Shown: positions 6,571 through 17,600 of the stretch, one piece after another
Layout of the letters: each line of letters starts with the position of its first letter
Position numbering within the stretch: position 1 is the stretch's first letter
From: Pseudomonadales bacterium
GTDB taxonomy: Bacteria > Pseudomonadota > Gammaproteobacteria > Pseudomonadales > UBA7239
Length of the DNA: 64,000 bases
Direction: 5' to 3'
Assembly: GCA_028280345.1 (NCBI GenBank)
Contig: JANQLY010000015.1
Coordinates: 105,460-169,459 of the forward strand
Notes under the pieces: generated by a model
What the model saw: only the letters and a program-made list of their open reading frames with translations
What the model was told of the DNA's origin: nothing
Databases searched by the model: none
Made by a program: the position numbers and the translations under genes

Positions 6571-9500
6571 ATGAAACTGCGTTATTGCTGCTCCTTGTTT
6601 CTGGTGTTGTTTACTCTAAATCCCTTATCAGCCTCTGCGGCGACCGGTTATTGTACGGTGCTCATTGATCAGGATACGTTTGTTAATAACGAAGTTGCAA
6701 ATGTCGATACTAATTTTGCTAATGCGACGGAACTGCAAGTCAAAAGTCACTCGACGGGCCAAGGTGGAATATCCCGTAGTTTTGTCAAAGTATCTGATCT
6801 GCTGGCTGCAACCTGTTCTGAAACAGCACATCAGGAAACGTTAGGTAGCCTTGTTAATGGTTCTGCGGATATCGTATCGGCGCGGCTGCGTTTATTCGGC
6901 AACAATACACCAGGTGTGTATCCCGGTCTTAATCAAACCGATGCTCACACCGTGCAGCGGGTAGTGGCAGCATGGGATGAAGGTACCGTCACCTGGAATG
7001 CTTCCCCGGCTGTTGATGCGACGGAAAACAGCAATGCGGGTGATCGTATCGGCTTATGGCCCGGTACCAATTACCGATCCTGGGATGTCACGAACGACGT
7101 TAAGTTGTTTGTCGATACTCCCGCCTCCAATCACGGCTGGCGTGTTAAGGCCGATGAATCTGGCACAACGGAAGACGGCGTTATTTACCTGAGTCAAACC
7201 GGTCTTGACGACAACGGCTATCAGCAGGGTAAACCCAAACTGATTATTGAATTCAATTTGCCGCAGTCATGGGTGAACAGCTGCTCGGGTACCTGGGAGC
7301 AAACACTGGCATGCCGTCAGCCGTTACAAGTGACGGATTTTGTTATTGATAACTGGACATACTGCGGCGGGGCAGAATTCAGTGACGGTGAAGTGACCGC
7401 ATTACAGTTACGTTACGGTCAAAAAACCGTGATTATTCCGAAGGACTGGATGTCGTTGAATGGGGTGCGCTCTGTTGAGCATAGCCAGAAAGGGCATTTG
7501 GCGCCAAACCTGAAAGGTGTATCTGATCAGTTACTGATAATGGAGCACACTGAAGGAGTATTGCAGGATCTGTTTTCTAACTGGTGGCGTTCTTTTCCAA
7601 ACCGCCACAATATAAAGTTTTGTGGCGCGAAGGGTGGCATAGGTCTGTTTATGAATGTCGGGTTGCCTAATTCGATAGGCACGCAGGATCGCATCTGGAC
7701 CTGGGTGCATGAAGTAGAGCACCAGTGGGATGGTCGATCAGGTGGTGCTTTGGCGAATGCTGATCCTGCTCACAGTTGGACGTTTGCCATCGACGATATT
7801 GTACGCCTGGAGCTGGGTAATACCGGTTATGGTACCTACCTTGATAAGGATATCTATGGTTTCCACAACTACAATCGGGCCTGGGATGCCTATATGGATC
7901 GGGACGGTGATGGTGTTAATGATCCGCACGACCTGGCCAGTGATTATACGGCTACACCGACAAACCCGAATACCCGGGACTGGTATGACTACTGGTCTGA
8001 TGCAGCCCGTGCAAACTATGTTTCCGGCTCAATGAACAGTGTTGAGATTGAAGAAGAGATTCGAACGATTGGTGGCCCGTTGCGCTGGATCTATGCGGTC
8101 CACGGCAGAGATGCGTTAAAAGCGTTTTTTACCACCTTTGATGTTTATGCTCAGGATAACAGTACCTATACACCGCCTGCCGGTGGATTTGCTAATGCCG
8201 GTGAAGAAATAAACGATCGTTATGTGCGTTTTATTGCTGATGCGTTGCAGGTAGATGCGGCAACCTATTTTGACTATTGGAAATGGCCGGTGCATCCGGA
8301 CACAAGAGCTTATACGAGCCAGTACACCGATATTGCACTGGTGAGCAACAGTACCGGCGGTGCGGCCCATCTCGATGATGATGGCGATGGCTTTAGTGAA
8401 TTAGAGGGTGACTTTAACGACTCCGATGCATCGATATATCCGTATGCGCCGGAGTTGGCGGATGGCAAGGATAATAATTTCGATGGCTTGACCGATGAGC
8501 TGGCTATTTATGAGCTGAGTCGTCCAGGGTTACCAGCTGATAAAACTTACAGTTATACCGACCTTGACTCGATGGGGCTGGGTACGATCGATTTATCAGC
8601 TGTTGGCGGGATCACCATTAAGGGCAGAGCTGATGCGTTGACAGATAAAGAGACACTGACGTTCACGCTGTCAGAAGATGCCTCTGTATTTATGCATCTT
8701 CAGCGTTTGCAGGATCCGAATAATGAAACGAAAAAATTCAATGGCTTTATGACAGTTGATGGGCCAACTCTTCCTTTGCCTTATATCAACAGGATGGGCT
8801 CGGGTCGTATTATGCTTCCGGCAGGTACCTATACGGTCACGATAGAGCCGCGGGACCACTATCAGGCAAGAAATGCCGGTGACTATGTTGCTCAGTTATT
8901 TATATCCAATATTGGTTTATTGCCGCTGGACAGCACGGATTCAGTTGCTGATTTTTACTATCCGGCGTTTTATGCCTGGGGTCCTCCGTCAGCAAGGCCA
9001 CAACCGGGTAACCACGGTTATACCTGTGAGGCCGGTTTTGGTGTCACGGTTGCGCAGTGTCAGTTGCTCGTTGATTTTTATGATCAGTATGGGCCGTTTG
9101 ATATCTTGAATAATGGTATCCGGGAGGATTCCGGCTGGCTGGTACCGGGCTCCAGTCCCTGTGATTGGAACAGAATCATCTGTAGCCCGTCAGGGGTTAT
9201 TGGTTACATAGGCGTATACCCGGAGGGGAACGATTTTATTGATACCGATGGTGATGGTACAGCCAATTATCTTGATAATTGCCCACTGGATAACGGCAAT
9301 ACCTGTGATCCGGGCGCCACTGATGATGATGGCGATGGTTACCCAAATGATTTTGAAATACTCAATGGCACTGACACACTGGATTTTTACAGTGTGCCGG
9401 CAGATTACGATGGAGATTTGATTCTTGACCCTAATGATCCGGATGATGATAACGATGGCGTTGTTGATGAACTGGATAATTGTCCTAAAGGCACGATAGG

Positions 9501-11874
9501 TACCGGGGCTGCACCACTGAATGCAGATGCTGACTATGACGGCTGTGACGATGTGACAGAAGATGTATTTGTGCAGATTATTATTGATACTGACAATGAC
9601 AGATACAGCGACAGTGATGAGGTTGCCTGTGGCTATGATCCGGCTAGCAGTGGCAGCATCCCGGAAGATTTTGATTTGGATTATGTTCCAGACTGTATTG
9701 ATGATGACGATGACAACGATGGTATGACGGATATCTGCGAAGTCGCAAATGGCCTGAATGCAAAATACAGTTTGGATGCGGATGTTGATATTGATGGCGA
9801 CGGATTTTATAACTATGTTGAATGCCTGTCGGGTACCAACCCGAATGACATGGCTTCAAAACCAGTAGATACCTATGCCTATGTACTGGTGTTTGAAGAT
9901 CCGCTAACCAATCTTTACGGTGTAAACCTGGATACCGGTGAAAAGTGGCTGATTGGCGATACGGGTATTCTTAATGAGGAATTAAAGGATTTAACCAGGA
10001 ATAGCAACGGAACCCTTTATACGATCGGTGCATCGACAAAGAACATTTATACGATTGATACTCAAACCGGTCAGGCAGCCTATGTGACAACTGCGTTGAC
10101 GAATAGCTTGATTGTGCGTGGATTTGAAATCGATGCTAATGATCAGGCATGGATTTTAACTCAGAATGGAGTTTTTATTCATCAGCTCGACCTTCAAACG
10201 GGAGTAACCAATAAGTTGGCGGCGGCTCAGGTTCAGCATCCGAATTCATTAACCAGTCGATCCGGTGATAACTGGCTTTATTACCTGGGCTATGGGCTGG
10301 ATAACTTTTCCCGTATGGATAAGACAACCGGTGAGGTTGAGGTGCTTAGTCAGAATCTTCCCGTTGTATTTACGCAAACCTTAACAGTGAATAGCCAGAA
10401 TGTTATCTGGTATCTGGATGACTCATCCCGTGTCAGAACGCTCAATCATAGAACAGGATTGAGCAATCAAAGTGGCAACTTGGGCTTCGGTTTCAATATG
10501 CTCAGAGGCATAACGGCGGTTCTGGATAACGACGGCGATGGTAATCCTGATCAGTGTTTTGGCAGCTGTTTTGGAGGCCTTGTTGAAGATGCGGATGATG
10601 ACAATGATGGTTACTCGGATGCTGATGAAATCACGAATAGCACAGATCCGTTCAATGCGCTGGATACACCGCCGGATAATGACGGTGATTTTGACCCGGA
10701 TTCCAGTGACCCGGATGATGATAACGATGGGATGCCGGATAGCTGGGAACTCACCTATAGCCCGGCATTGGACCCGTTTGTCGATGATGCGGCGCTGGAT
10801 GCAGATATGGATGGTTATAACAATCTTGGTGAGTACCTGAACAATACGGATCCGACCTTATTTAATTTTGAACCTTTGGATTTGAATGCGGATGGCGATG
10901 GCGATTTAGTATTCCAGGATAATGGTTCGGGCTCTGTTGTGGTTTGGCAGCTGGAAAATGCAGCACTGTTGAACTCTGCATATATTGCCGATATTGCGAT
11001 GGGTGTTGTGGCGATCACCGATGTCGATGCTGACGCTGATGTCGATATTGTATTTCAGGATGCTGTTACTGGTGATGTCGTACTCTGGATCATGGAAAAC
11101 GGCTTGCGCCAGTCGGCCACCTGGCTGGGTGTATTGAGTGACTATCAACTGGCTGCTACCGGCGATGTGGACGGTGATGGCGATGGTGACCTGGTCTTTG
11201 ACGATGGCTTGGGCAATGTACTGGTATGGGTTATGGAAGATGGTACTAAAGAATCGTCCAACTGGTTGGGCCTATGGGCTGGCCAGTCGGTGATGGCGCT
11301 GGCTGATATTGATAGTGATGCCGATGATGACATCATTACGCAGGACGCCAGTGGTAGTGTCAATGTCATCGAAATGGAAAATGCTAACAAGGTGGAGGCG
11401 CGCTGGCTCGGAATCTGGTCCGGGCGGGTGGTTGTTGCAGCCGGTGATACAGATGCTGACGGCGATGACGATATTCTGATGGAAACGACTAGCCCGGCGG
11501 GTGATGTGATGGTTATCGAAGTAGAGAGCGGCAATAAGGTACTGGGTCGTTGGCTGGGTATATGGACCGGCACGCAAGTGCAGGGAGTTGGTGATATTGA
11601 TAACGACGGCGATGTTGATCTGGTGCAGCAGAATGCGGGCACGGGTTCGGTACAGGTGGTAGAGCTACAGAACAACCAGAAGGTTATTGGACGCTGGCTT
11701 GGCAATTTTGCCTATGATCTTAAAGGAGTCGTCGATGCCGATGCGGATAATGATATTGATGTTGTCTTGCAGGACGGGAGTGGCAATGTTGCGTTGATCG
11801 TTATTGAGAATGGGGCGAAGCAGGGCGGCGCGAAATGGCTTGGTGTTAGCGGTGGAGATTTGAAACTATTCTGA
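6571..11874 (+). CDS. Giant secreted protein: DNRLRE-like, HExxH, TSP3 and FG-GAP repeats
   Basis: A 1767-residue exported protein. The ATG at 6571 gives a standard signal peptide (MKLRYCCSLFLVLFTLNPLS ending ASA); in-frame starts further left add a poor N-terminus. Residues about 30-225 resemble a DNRLRE/CBM96-type wall- or carbohydrate-binding domain (AWDEGTVTWNASP). A region around 380-384 reads HEVEH inside WTWVHEVEHQWDG, the zinc-binding HExxH of metallopeptidases; the third ligand is not clear. Then come a MopE-like metal-binding stretch (DDDGDGFSELEGDFNDSD), a beta-rich domain, several aspartate-rich calcium repeats, a beta-propeller-like part, and seven FG-GAP/VCBS-like repeats of about 47 residues (10879-11871), each with DxDxDGDxD and a WLG turn. 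It lies between a response regulator and a histidine kinase. Peptidase activity is inference from one motif. Confidence 0.8.
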   Translation: MKLRYCCSLFLVLFTLNPLSASAATGYCTVLIDQDTFVNNEVANVDTNFANATELQVKSHSTGQGGISRSFVKVSDLLAATCSETAHQETLGSLVNGSADIVSARLRLFGNNTPGVYPGLNQTDAHTVQRVVAAWDEGTVTWNASPAVDATENSNAGDRIGLWPGTNYRSWDVTNDVKLFVDTPASNHGWRVKADESGTTEDGVIYLSQTGLDDNGYQQGKPKLIIEFNLPQSWVNSCSGTWEQTLACRQPLQVTDFVIDNWTYCGGAEFSDGEVTALQLRYGQKTVIIPKDWMSLNGVRSVEHSQKGHLAPNLKGVSDQLLIMEHTEGVLQDLFSNWWRSFPNRHNIKFCGAKGGIGLFMNVGLPNSIGTQDRIWTWVHEVEHQWDGRSGGALANADPAHSWTFAIDDIVRLELGNTGYGTYLDKDIYGFHNYNRAWDAYMDRDGDGVNDPHDLASDYTATPTNPNTRDWYDYWSDAARANYVSGSMNSVEIEEEIRTIGGPLRWIYAVHGRDALKAFFTTFDVYAQDNSTYTPPAGGFANAGEEINDRYVRFIADALQVDAATYFDYWKWPVHPDTRAYTSQYTDIALVSNSTGGAAHLDDDGDGFSELEGDFNDSDASIYPYAPELADGKDNNFDGLTDELAIYELSRPGLPADKTYSYTDLDSMGLGTIDLSAVGGITIKGRADALTDKETLTFTLSEDASVFMHLQRLQDPNNETKKFNGFMTVDGPTLPLPYINRMGSGRIMLPAGTYTVTIEPRDHYQARNAGDYVAQLFISNIGLLPLDSTDSVADFYYPAFYAWGPPSARPQPGNHGYTCEAGFGVTVAQCQLLVDFYDQYGPFDILNNGIREDSGWLVPGSSPCDWNRIICSPSGVIGYIGVYPEGNDFIDTDGDGTANYLDNCPLDNGNTCDPGATDDDGDGYPNDFEILNGTDTLDFYSVPADYDGDLILDPNDPDDDNDGVVDELDNCPKGTIGTGAAPLNADADYDGCDDVTEDVFVQIIIDTDNDRYSDSDEVACGYDPASSGSIPEDFDLDYVPDCIDDDDDNDGMTDICEVANGLNAKYSLDADVDIDGDGFYNYVECLSGTNPNDMASKPVDTYAYVLVFEDPLTNLYGVNLDTGEKWLIGDTGILNEELKDLTRNSNGTLYTIGASTKNIYTIDTQTGQAAYVTTALTNSLIVRGFEIDANDQAWILTQNGVFIHQLDLQTGVTNKLAAAQVQHPNSLTSRSGDNWLYYLGYGLDNFSRMDKTTGEVEVLSQNLPVVFTQTLTVNSQNVIWYLDDSSRVRTLNHRTGLSNQSGNLGFGFNMLRGITAVLDNDGDGNPDQCFGSCFGGLVEDADDDNDGYSDADEITNSTDPFNALDTPPDNDGDFDPDSSDPDDDNDGMPDSWELTYSPALDPFVDDAALDADMDGYNNLGEYLNNTDPTLFNFEPLDLNADGDGDLVFQDNGSGSVVVWQLENAALLNSAYIADIAMGVVAITDVDADADVDIVFQDAVTGDVVLWIMENGLRQSATWLGVLSDYQLAATGDVDGDGDGDLVFDDGLGNVLVWVMEDGTKESSNWLGLWAGQSVMALADIDSDADDDIITQDASGSVNVIEMENANKVEARWLGIWSGRVVVAAGDTDADGDDDILMETTSPAGDVMVIEVESGNKVLGRWLGIWTGTQVQGVGDIDNDGDVDLVQQNAGTGSVQVVELQNNQKVIGRWLGNFAYDLKGVVDADADNDIDVVLQDGSGNVALIVIENGAKQGGAKWLGVSGGDLKLF

Positions 11875-11991
11875 TAATCACTGCTGTGAAACATAAAACA
11901 AACTGCAAATAGACTGGATTTACTTTACACTGACAGCGTGTTTTGCATGCAGGAATTGTCTCTGCGAAAGTTTTGGGTCTATAGATAGCTA

Positions 11992-13737
11992 ATGAAAGAT
12001 ACGCTAAAAAAGTGGTTGATAGCCATGTCAACCGCTGGCATGGATGTAACTAACGATAGTTTTCATTATCGCTCAAAGGTTATTGTTTATAATCACCTGG
12101 TAATATCTTCACTGTTTTTATACTTTATTTACCTGTTACTGTACGCTTTTAATATTGTCACGTATTCGATTTACACTCCGTTGGTATCAACGACTCAGGA
12201 GTTGGCCTATATTCGAGCGCTTACTATCAATACCGGGTTTTTTGTTCTGTTTTTCTTTGCTTTCGGGTTGGTATTTTTTTACAAGTATAAAAATTTGGAG
12301 GTCAGTAGTTATATTACTGACGTGGCGTCTTTTATTTTTTATATTGTGCCATGTTACGTCGTGCCAGGGCCGACATTGTCGTTGTGCGCATCGATTATAT
12401 GGCCTTTTGTTGTGATCATTATTCATGGCTATAAAACAGGCGCAATAATATCGTTGGTTTTTGTTGTTGCTGCTTATGGCGGGCTGTCTTTGAATAGTCC
12501 GGGCCAAACAGTTTTCACTTTTTATTTTTTGTTTATGATATTTTTTATAGGTGTTGTTTGTGTTATCGAGCAAATGTTTACCAAGTCCCATGATTTACTT
12601 CAGGAAGCCAGGGATAAAGAAAGGCATAGTGCTAATAAAACTATCGAATTAAAGTCTTCGTTGTTGGCTGCAGCAAGTCATGATCTGCGCCAGCCTTTGC
12701 ATACAATGGCTTATTTAATTGAAGAATTAAAAGAATATAAAGATAGTATTTCAAATCCGCGTATTATTGAAGATATAGAGAAAAGTAATAACTATCTATC
12801 CAGGCTGCTTGATTCAATTTTGAATATTGCAAAAATTGAAGAAGATATGATTGATGTTAATAAAAAGAATATTTCAATAGAGCTTTTGTTTTCGGATTTA
12901 TATAGAGAATACAGCGCTGTGGCAGATGCCAAAAATATTTCACTTTCAACTTTCCCGATAGATGAATGGGTTTACACGGATTATCAGCATATTTATAGAA
13001 TGCTCAGTAATATTATTGCAAATGCTATTAAATATACTGAAAAAGGCACAGTTGTTCTATCTTGTCGAAAAGGAAGGTCGCAACAGGTAGAAATTGAAAT
13101 AAAAGATACTGGAGTGGGTATTTCGGATGAGGAGATGCCATTTATTTTCAACCTTTTCACGAGAGCTGGTGCTGATGAGAAGAGCGCCGATGGACTTGGT
13201 TTGGGTTTGTATATTGTGAAAAAGCTTGCAGAGCTATTGAGTGTGGATATATCTGTTACCTCAGTAGCTAACGAAGGTACGGTCTTTCGTCTAACCTTGC
13301 CTCTGGGTGTTCCGCTACCTGATACTGAAATAGCAGAGAGGGTGGAGCAGGAGTTTGAAATGCCCGGTGGAATGCTGGTACTTATTATCGATGATGATCC
13401 AGATATTTTGTTTTCTTTAGAGCAAACTCTGAACCGTTGGGGGTGTGCAGTTATTACAGCACAGACGATAAAAGAGGCACTTATGAAAGCTTATGATGAA
13501 GAGGTGCATGTGATTTTATCTGATTTGGTGTTATCGCAAAAAGAAAATGGAGTGGACGCTATCAATAAAGTTTGTGGGCTTTTAGGCCGGGATATCCCGG
13601 CAATGATTATCACAGCAGAAACAGATACAAATCATTTACAAGCTGTTCATGACAAAGGTTATAAAATTTTACATAAACCGTTATTGCCGAAGACTCTTAA
13701 AGATGAGTTGATGAAAATTAACTTCAGTATGCTATAA
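11992..13737 (+). CDS. Hybrid sensor histidine kinase
   Basis: A 581-residue inner-membrane kinase. Residues 33-195 hold about six transmembrane helices with very short loops, so sensing is probably within the membrane rather than in a periplasmic domain. Then HisKA with the phospho-accepting H230 (AAASHDLRQPLHTM), a HATPase domain (NAIKYTEKG, DTGVGIS, GLGLGLYIVKKL) and a C-terminal receiver with D468-D469, phospho-acceptor D511 and K562. No Hpt domain is seen, so phosphotransfer could go to the regulator at 5748 or to an external Hpt protein. The start is the ATG at 11992, with no strong ribosome site. Codon use is AT-rich like that of the regulator. Confidence 0.9.
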   Translation: MKDTLKKWLIAMSTAGMDVTNDSFHYRSKVIVYNHLVISSLFLYFIYLLLYAFNIVTYSIYTPLVSTTQELAYIRALTINTGFFVLFFFAFGLVFFYKYKNLEVSSYITDVASFIFYIVPCYVVPGPTLSLCASIIWPFVVIIIHGYKTGAIISLVFVVAAYGGLSLNSPGQTVFTFYFLFMIFFIGVVCVIEQMFTKSHDLLQEARDKERHSANKTIELKSSLLAAASHDLRQPLHTMAYLIEELKEYKDSISNPRIIEDIEKSNNYLSRLLDSILNIAKIEEDMIDVNKKNISIELLFSDLYREYSAVADAKNISLSTFPIDEWVYTDYQHIYRMLSNIIANAIKYTEKGTVVLSCRKGRSQQVEIEIKDTGVGISDEEMPFIFNLFTRAGADEKSADGLGLGLYIVKKLAELLSVDISVTSVANEGTVFRLTLPLGVPLPDTEIAERVEQEFEMPGGMLVLIIDDDPDILFSLEQTLNRWGCAVITAQTIKEALMKAYDEEVHVILSDLVLSQKENGVDAINKVCGLLGRDIPAMIITAETDTNHLQAVHDKGYKILHKPLLPKTLKDELMKINFSML

Positions 13738-13841
13738 GGCTGAATCAATGGTTTCTAATTTTTCAGTATCAGACATAAGCTGCGTATATTGCTGGGTTCA
13801 TGCTATAGTTTCTGACACATTTATCGCTTGCAAGGCTTTCT

Positions 13842-14444
13842 ATGATAAAAACCACTCTGTCGGGTTTAATCGCTGTAACGCTCTTTTTCTGTAGCCTGTC
13901 ACAGGCTGAGTTGCTGTCTACGGGTACAACAACAGTGCTTAGCCAGAACAATATAGAAATCACCGTGCAGGCTGATGTCAATCTGATTAGTGATACGGTG
14001 ACATTAACCCTTTCAGGGCCTGCCTCAAGGTGGTGGGGAGTTGGCTTTGACGCCAATAGAATGCTCAACGCCTATACGATTGTCGCGTTGAGAAATGGCG
14101 GCAATATTGAAGAGCGCATATTGGGTTGTTCATGCAGTTCTAATCAGCAGGGAGTTTTACTAAACTCCAGTCTGACGGTGATGAGTGATACGACCCAGGG
14201 AGATCAACGCACGGTTGTGGTTGAGCGCCCCCGCATTCATCCGGGCAGTGGTTATGACTTTCCCGATACGGCTACAACGATATCGATCATAGGAGGCTAT
14301 GGGCCATTTAACTCGGATTTCTATACGGCAACCTTTATGGGTGGCAACGATATATCCGAGTTGTCTTATAGCGCCGGGCAGTTGCTGTTTGAACTGGATG
14401 CAGATTATCGCGGCAGTGTTTTAAGCACGGATTCTGATCAGTAG
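13842..14444 (+). CDS. Secreted DOMON-like domain protein
   Basis: A 200-residue exported protein. The first 22 residues are a signal peptide (IKTTLSGLIAVTLFFCSLSQA). The mature part has the DOMON-type pattern: beta strands with SGPASRWWGVGFD, then YTIVALRNGG, EERILG, and near the end TVVVERPR. DOMON domains bind haem or sugars and occur in extracellular redox or adhesion proteins. A CSCSS segment at about residue 95 could form a disulphide. It lies between the kinase and the RCC1-repeat protein, all on the same strand, so it may belong to the same surface system. Confidence 0.65.
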   Translation: MIKTTLSGLIAVTLFFCSLSQAELLSTGTTTVLSQNNIEITVQADVNLISDTVTLTLSGPASRWWGVGFDANRMLNAYTIVALRNGGNIEERILGCSCSSNQQGVLLNSSLTVMSDTTQGDQRTVVVERPRIHPGSGYDFPDTATTISIIGGYGPFNSDFYTATFMGGNDISELSYSAGQLLFELDADYRGSVLSTDSDQ

Positions 14445-14516
14445 CCGGTGGTTTGTAGACGCTTGCAGCATCTGAATTGTATTTAATTTACTGAAAAATA
14501 AGCACTTTTTATACAC

Positions 14517-14542
14517 GCATTAAGTTTTTTTAAACTTAATGC
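14517..14542. repeat. Perfect 11-bp inverted repeat
   Basis: GCATTAAGTTT (14517-14527), TTTT loop, AAACTTAATGC (14532-14542). There is no T-run after the stem, so it is either an imperfect terminator for the DOMON gene or an operator for the next gene. The rest of the gap 14445-14672 shows nothing further. Confidence 0.55.
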
Positions 14543-14672
14543 CTCTGTTTGATTTAGCCTTTATACTATTTGCCCAAATCCATGCTCAGGAAGTTGATCT
14601 GTGCCCTTTGAAGTGGGGCCCGCTGTGATCAGAGAAAAGGTATAAATATTATATTCAGGAGGTGCCCGGCCC

Positions 14673-17600
14673 ATGCGCAGCACAACTTTCACGGCTTTCT
14701 TGCTTCTGCTTTTATCCTGCTTTTTTATCGGTCCGGCCTTTGCCATAGACACCGATGGTGACGGGCTGGATGACAGTGTCGAAACCAATACCGGTGTTTA
14801 TATAAGTCCGACCGATACTGGTACCGATCCGAATGATCCGGATACGGACAATGACACGCTGCCGGACGGCTGGGAAGTGACCAATAGTGATCCCCATAAC
14901 CCTCTGTATTTTCTCGGGGTGGGTAATTCTGCCAATCATAGCTGTGCGAAAGGGGATTCGGGTGTCGTATGCTGGGGTAATAATATTTCTGGTGCCACGA
15001 CGGTGCCGGCGCTGGTAAACCCGGTGTCAGTTGAGACCGGGGGTACATTCTCGGCACATAGCTGTGCGCTTGATGATACCGGCGTGGTTTGCTGGGGGGG
15101 CAATGGTTACGGTCAAACGAATGTTCCAGCCTTGACCTCTCCGACGGTGATGTCGGTTGGCTTTCGTCATACCTGTGCCCAGGACGGGAATGACGCTGTG
15201 TGCTGGGGGCAGAATGTAGCGGGCGAGGGGCAAACCTATAATCTGAAAAGTGGCATTCAGCTCAGTGCCGGTGGCAATCATAACTGTGGCCTGCGTGCAT
15301 CGGGTGGCGGTATTGTGGAATGTTGGGGCAGCGATGCCAACGGAGAGTCGACAGTGCCTTCACTCACAACACCCACCCAGGTCAGTGCTGGTAACGTTCA
15401 CAGTTGTGCGCTAGATGCAAATGGCGTCTCCTGCTGGGGGAGTAATACCTTTGGTCAAACCAGTGTGCCTTCGTTAACCAATCCGGTTCAGGTAAGTGCC
15501 GGTAGCCTGCATACCTGCGCACTTGATGACACCGGTGTAGTTTGTTGGGGTAATAATAGTAATGGCCAGTCCACGCCGCCGACACTGGTTAACCCGGTGG
15601 TGGTAAATGCCGGTGCTTCTCATTCCTGTGCGCTTGATGATACCGGTGTGGTGTGTTGGGGTAGTGATTCCTCGGGTCAGTCTACGGTGCCGTTTACAGT
15701 GGATCCCGATGGCGATGGTATGCCGTCAAACTTCGAAGTAGCTAATGGCCTTGATCGACTGGTTGATGACAGTGCCAGTGATCTTGATAGTGATGGTTTG
15801 ACTAACCTGCAGGAGTATACCCTCGGTACCGACCCGACGATGGATGCTGACCTTGATGCCGATGGGCTCAGTGATGCAGATGAGGTCAACATTCACGGCT
15901 CTGATCCGAATGACACGGACTCTGACGATGATGGTCTGAACGATTTTGATGAGGTAACAGTACATTTCACTGATCCGACCCTGACGGATACCGACAGCGA
16001 CACAATGCCGGATTTCTATGAAGTGCAGAATGGTTTAAACCCGATTGTGGATGATGGTGGTAGTGACCTTGATAGCGACGGTTTGACCAACTTGCAGGAG
16101 TATCAGAACAATACTGATCCGGCAGTGGATGATGACAAGGACAGTGACGGTTTATCCGATGCGGATGAAATTCTCACCTATGGCTCCGACCCGGATGATA
16201 CCGATACGGATGATGATGGTTTGACAGATTATGATGAAGCGATTACCTATCTGACTGACCCGACCTTGACGGATACCGACAGCGATACGATGCCGGATTT
16301 TTATGAAGTACAAAACGGTTTGAATCCACTGGCTGATGACAGCGGCAGCGATCTTGATTCTGATGGCCTCACCAACTTGCAGGAATACCAGTATGGTACT
16401 GACCCGGCGGTGGATGCGGATGCAGATAGTGATGGCCTAAACGATGCCGATGAGATCAATGTGCATAATACGGATCCGTTTGATGCGGATACTGATAACG
16501 ACGGGCTCAGTGATAGTGGCGAGGTTGCGGTGGGCCGTGATCCCAATACCCCGGATTACGATGTTGGCGCGGGTTATTTCTATAGCTGTGCCCTTGATGA
16601 CAATATTGGTAGTGCGCATTGCTGGGGCGATAACACCTATGGGCAAACTTCCGTACCGGCGTTAAGCAACCCGGTCCAGATCAGTACGGGTCAGTACAAT
16701 GCCTGTGCGATTGATGATACCGGCGTAGTTTGCTGGGGAGATGACTCGGTAGGGCAGCTATCGGGTATTCCGGCAATGACCAATCCGACTTCTGTTGTTG
16801 TTGGCGGCGGACATATTTGTGCCATTGATAACGGTGCGTTAAATTGTTGGGGACTCAACACCTCCGGGCAGGCAACTGTACCTGGTGGTGTGATTAACGT
16901 TACCCAGGTTTCAGTGGGCTCCGACCATACCTGCGCACTGTACAACGGTGGTAATACCCTGTGCTGGGGTTCAAGTGGTGCCGGCAAGACCACCATTCCG
17001 TCAGTCAATGGTGTGTCATTAACAGCAACGGGCTGGAACCATACCTGCTTTATTGATCTGACGGGTGTGGTTTGTTGGGGTAGCAATAGTTATGGTCAAA
17101 TCACGGTTCCGAGTCTGACTAATCCGGTTGATCTTGCACTTGGTGCTGGTCATAGCTGTGCGATTGACGACACAGGTGTGGTTTGTTGGGGGGATAACGT
17201 GTCAGGCCAACTGAATGTACCGGCGATGGGTACACCGTTAAAAATCACCGCCTACTATGATCATACCTGTGCATTGCATAGCGACGGTATCACCTGTTGG
17301 GGCCGGGACACTTATGGTGAAAGCAGTGGCGGTAATATCGTGATCGACTCTGATCTTGATGGTATGCAAAATGCCTACGAGCTGCTTTACGGACTGAATC
17401 CATTTGATAACACTGATGCAGCGCCGGATTCTGACAGCGATGGATTAACCAATCTCCAGGAATCTACCTATAACACCAATCCGTTCTCTGCGGATACTGA
17501 CAGTGATGGTGTTGATGATATCGATGAAATTAATACCCATAGTACAGACCCGCTTGATGCTGATACCGATGGCGACACGATCACCGATGGTTTTGAAATC

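Noticed and set aside
11145..11705. 186-codon Ser/Thr/Pro-rich frame opposite to the FG-GAP repeats
   Set aside because: Its repeat pattern is the mirror of the repeated coding strand; there is no independent start or signal.
15714..16550. CRISPR-like repeats
   Set aside because: The repeats are 285 bp, in frame and encode calcium-binding motifs; no short repeat/spacer pattern exists here or elsewhere in the window.
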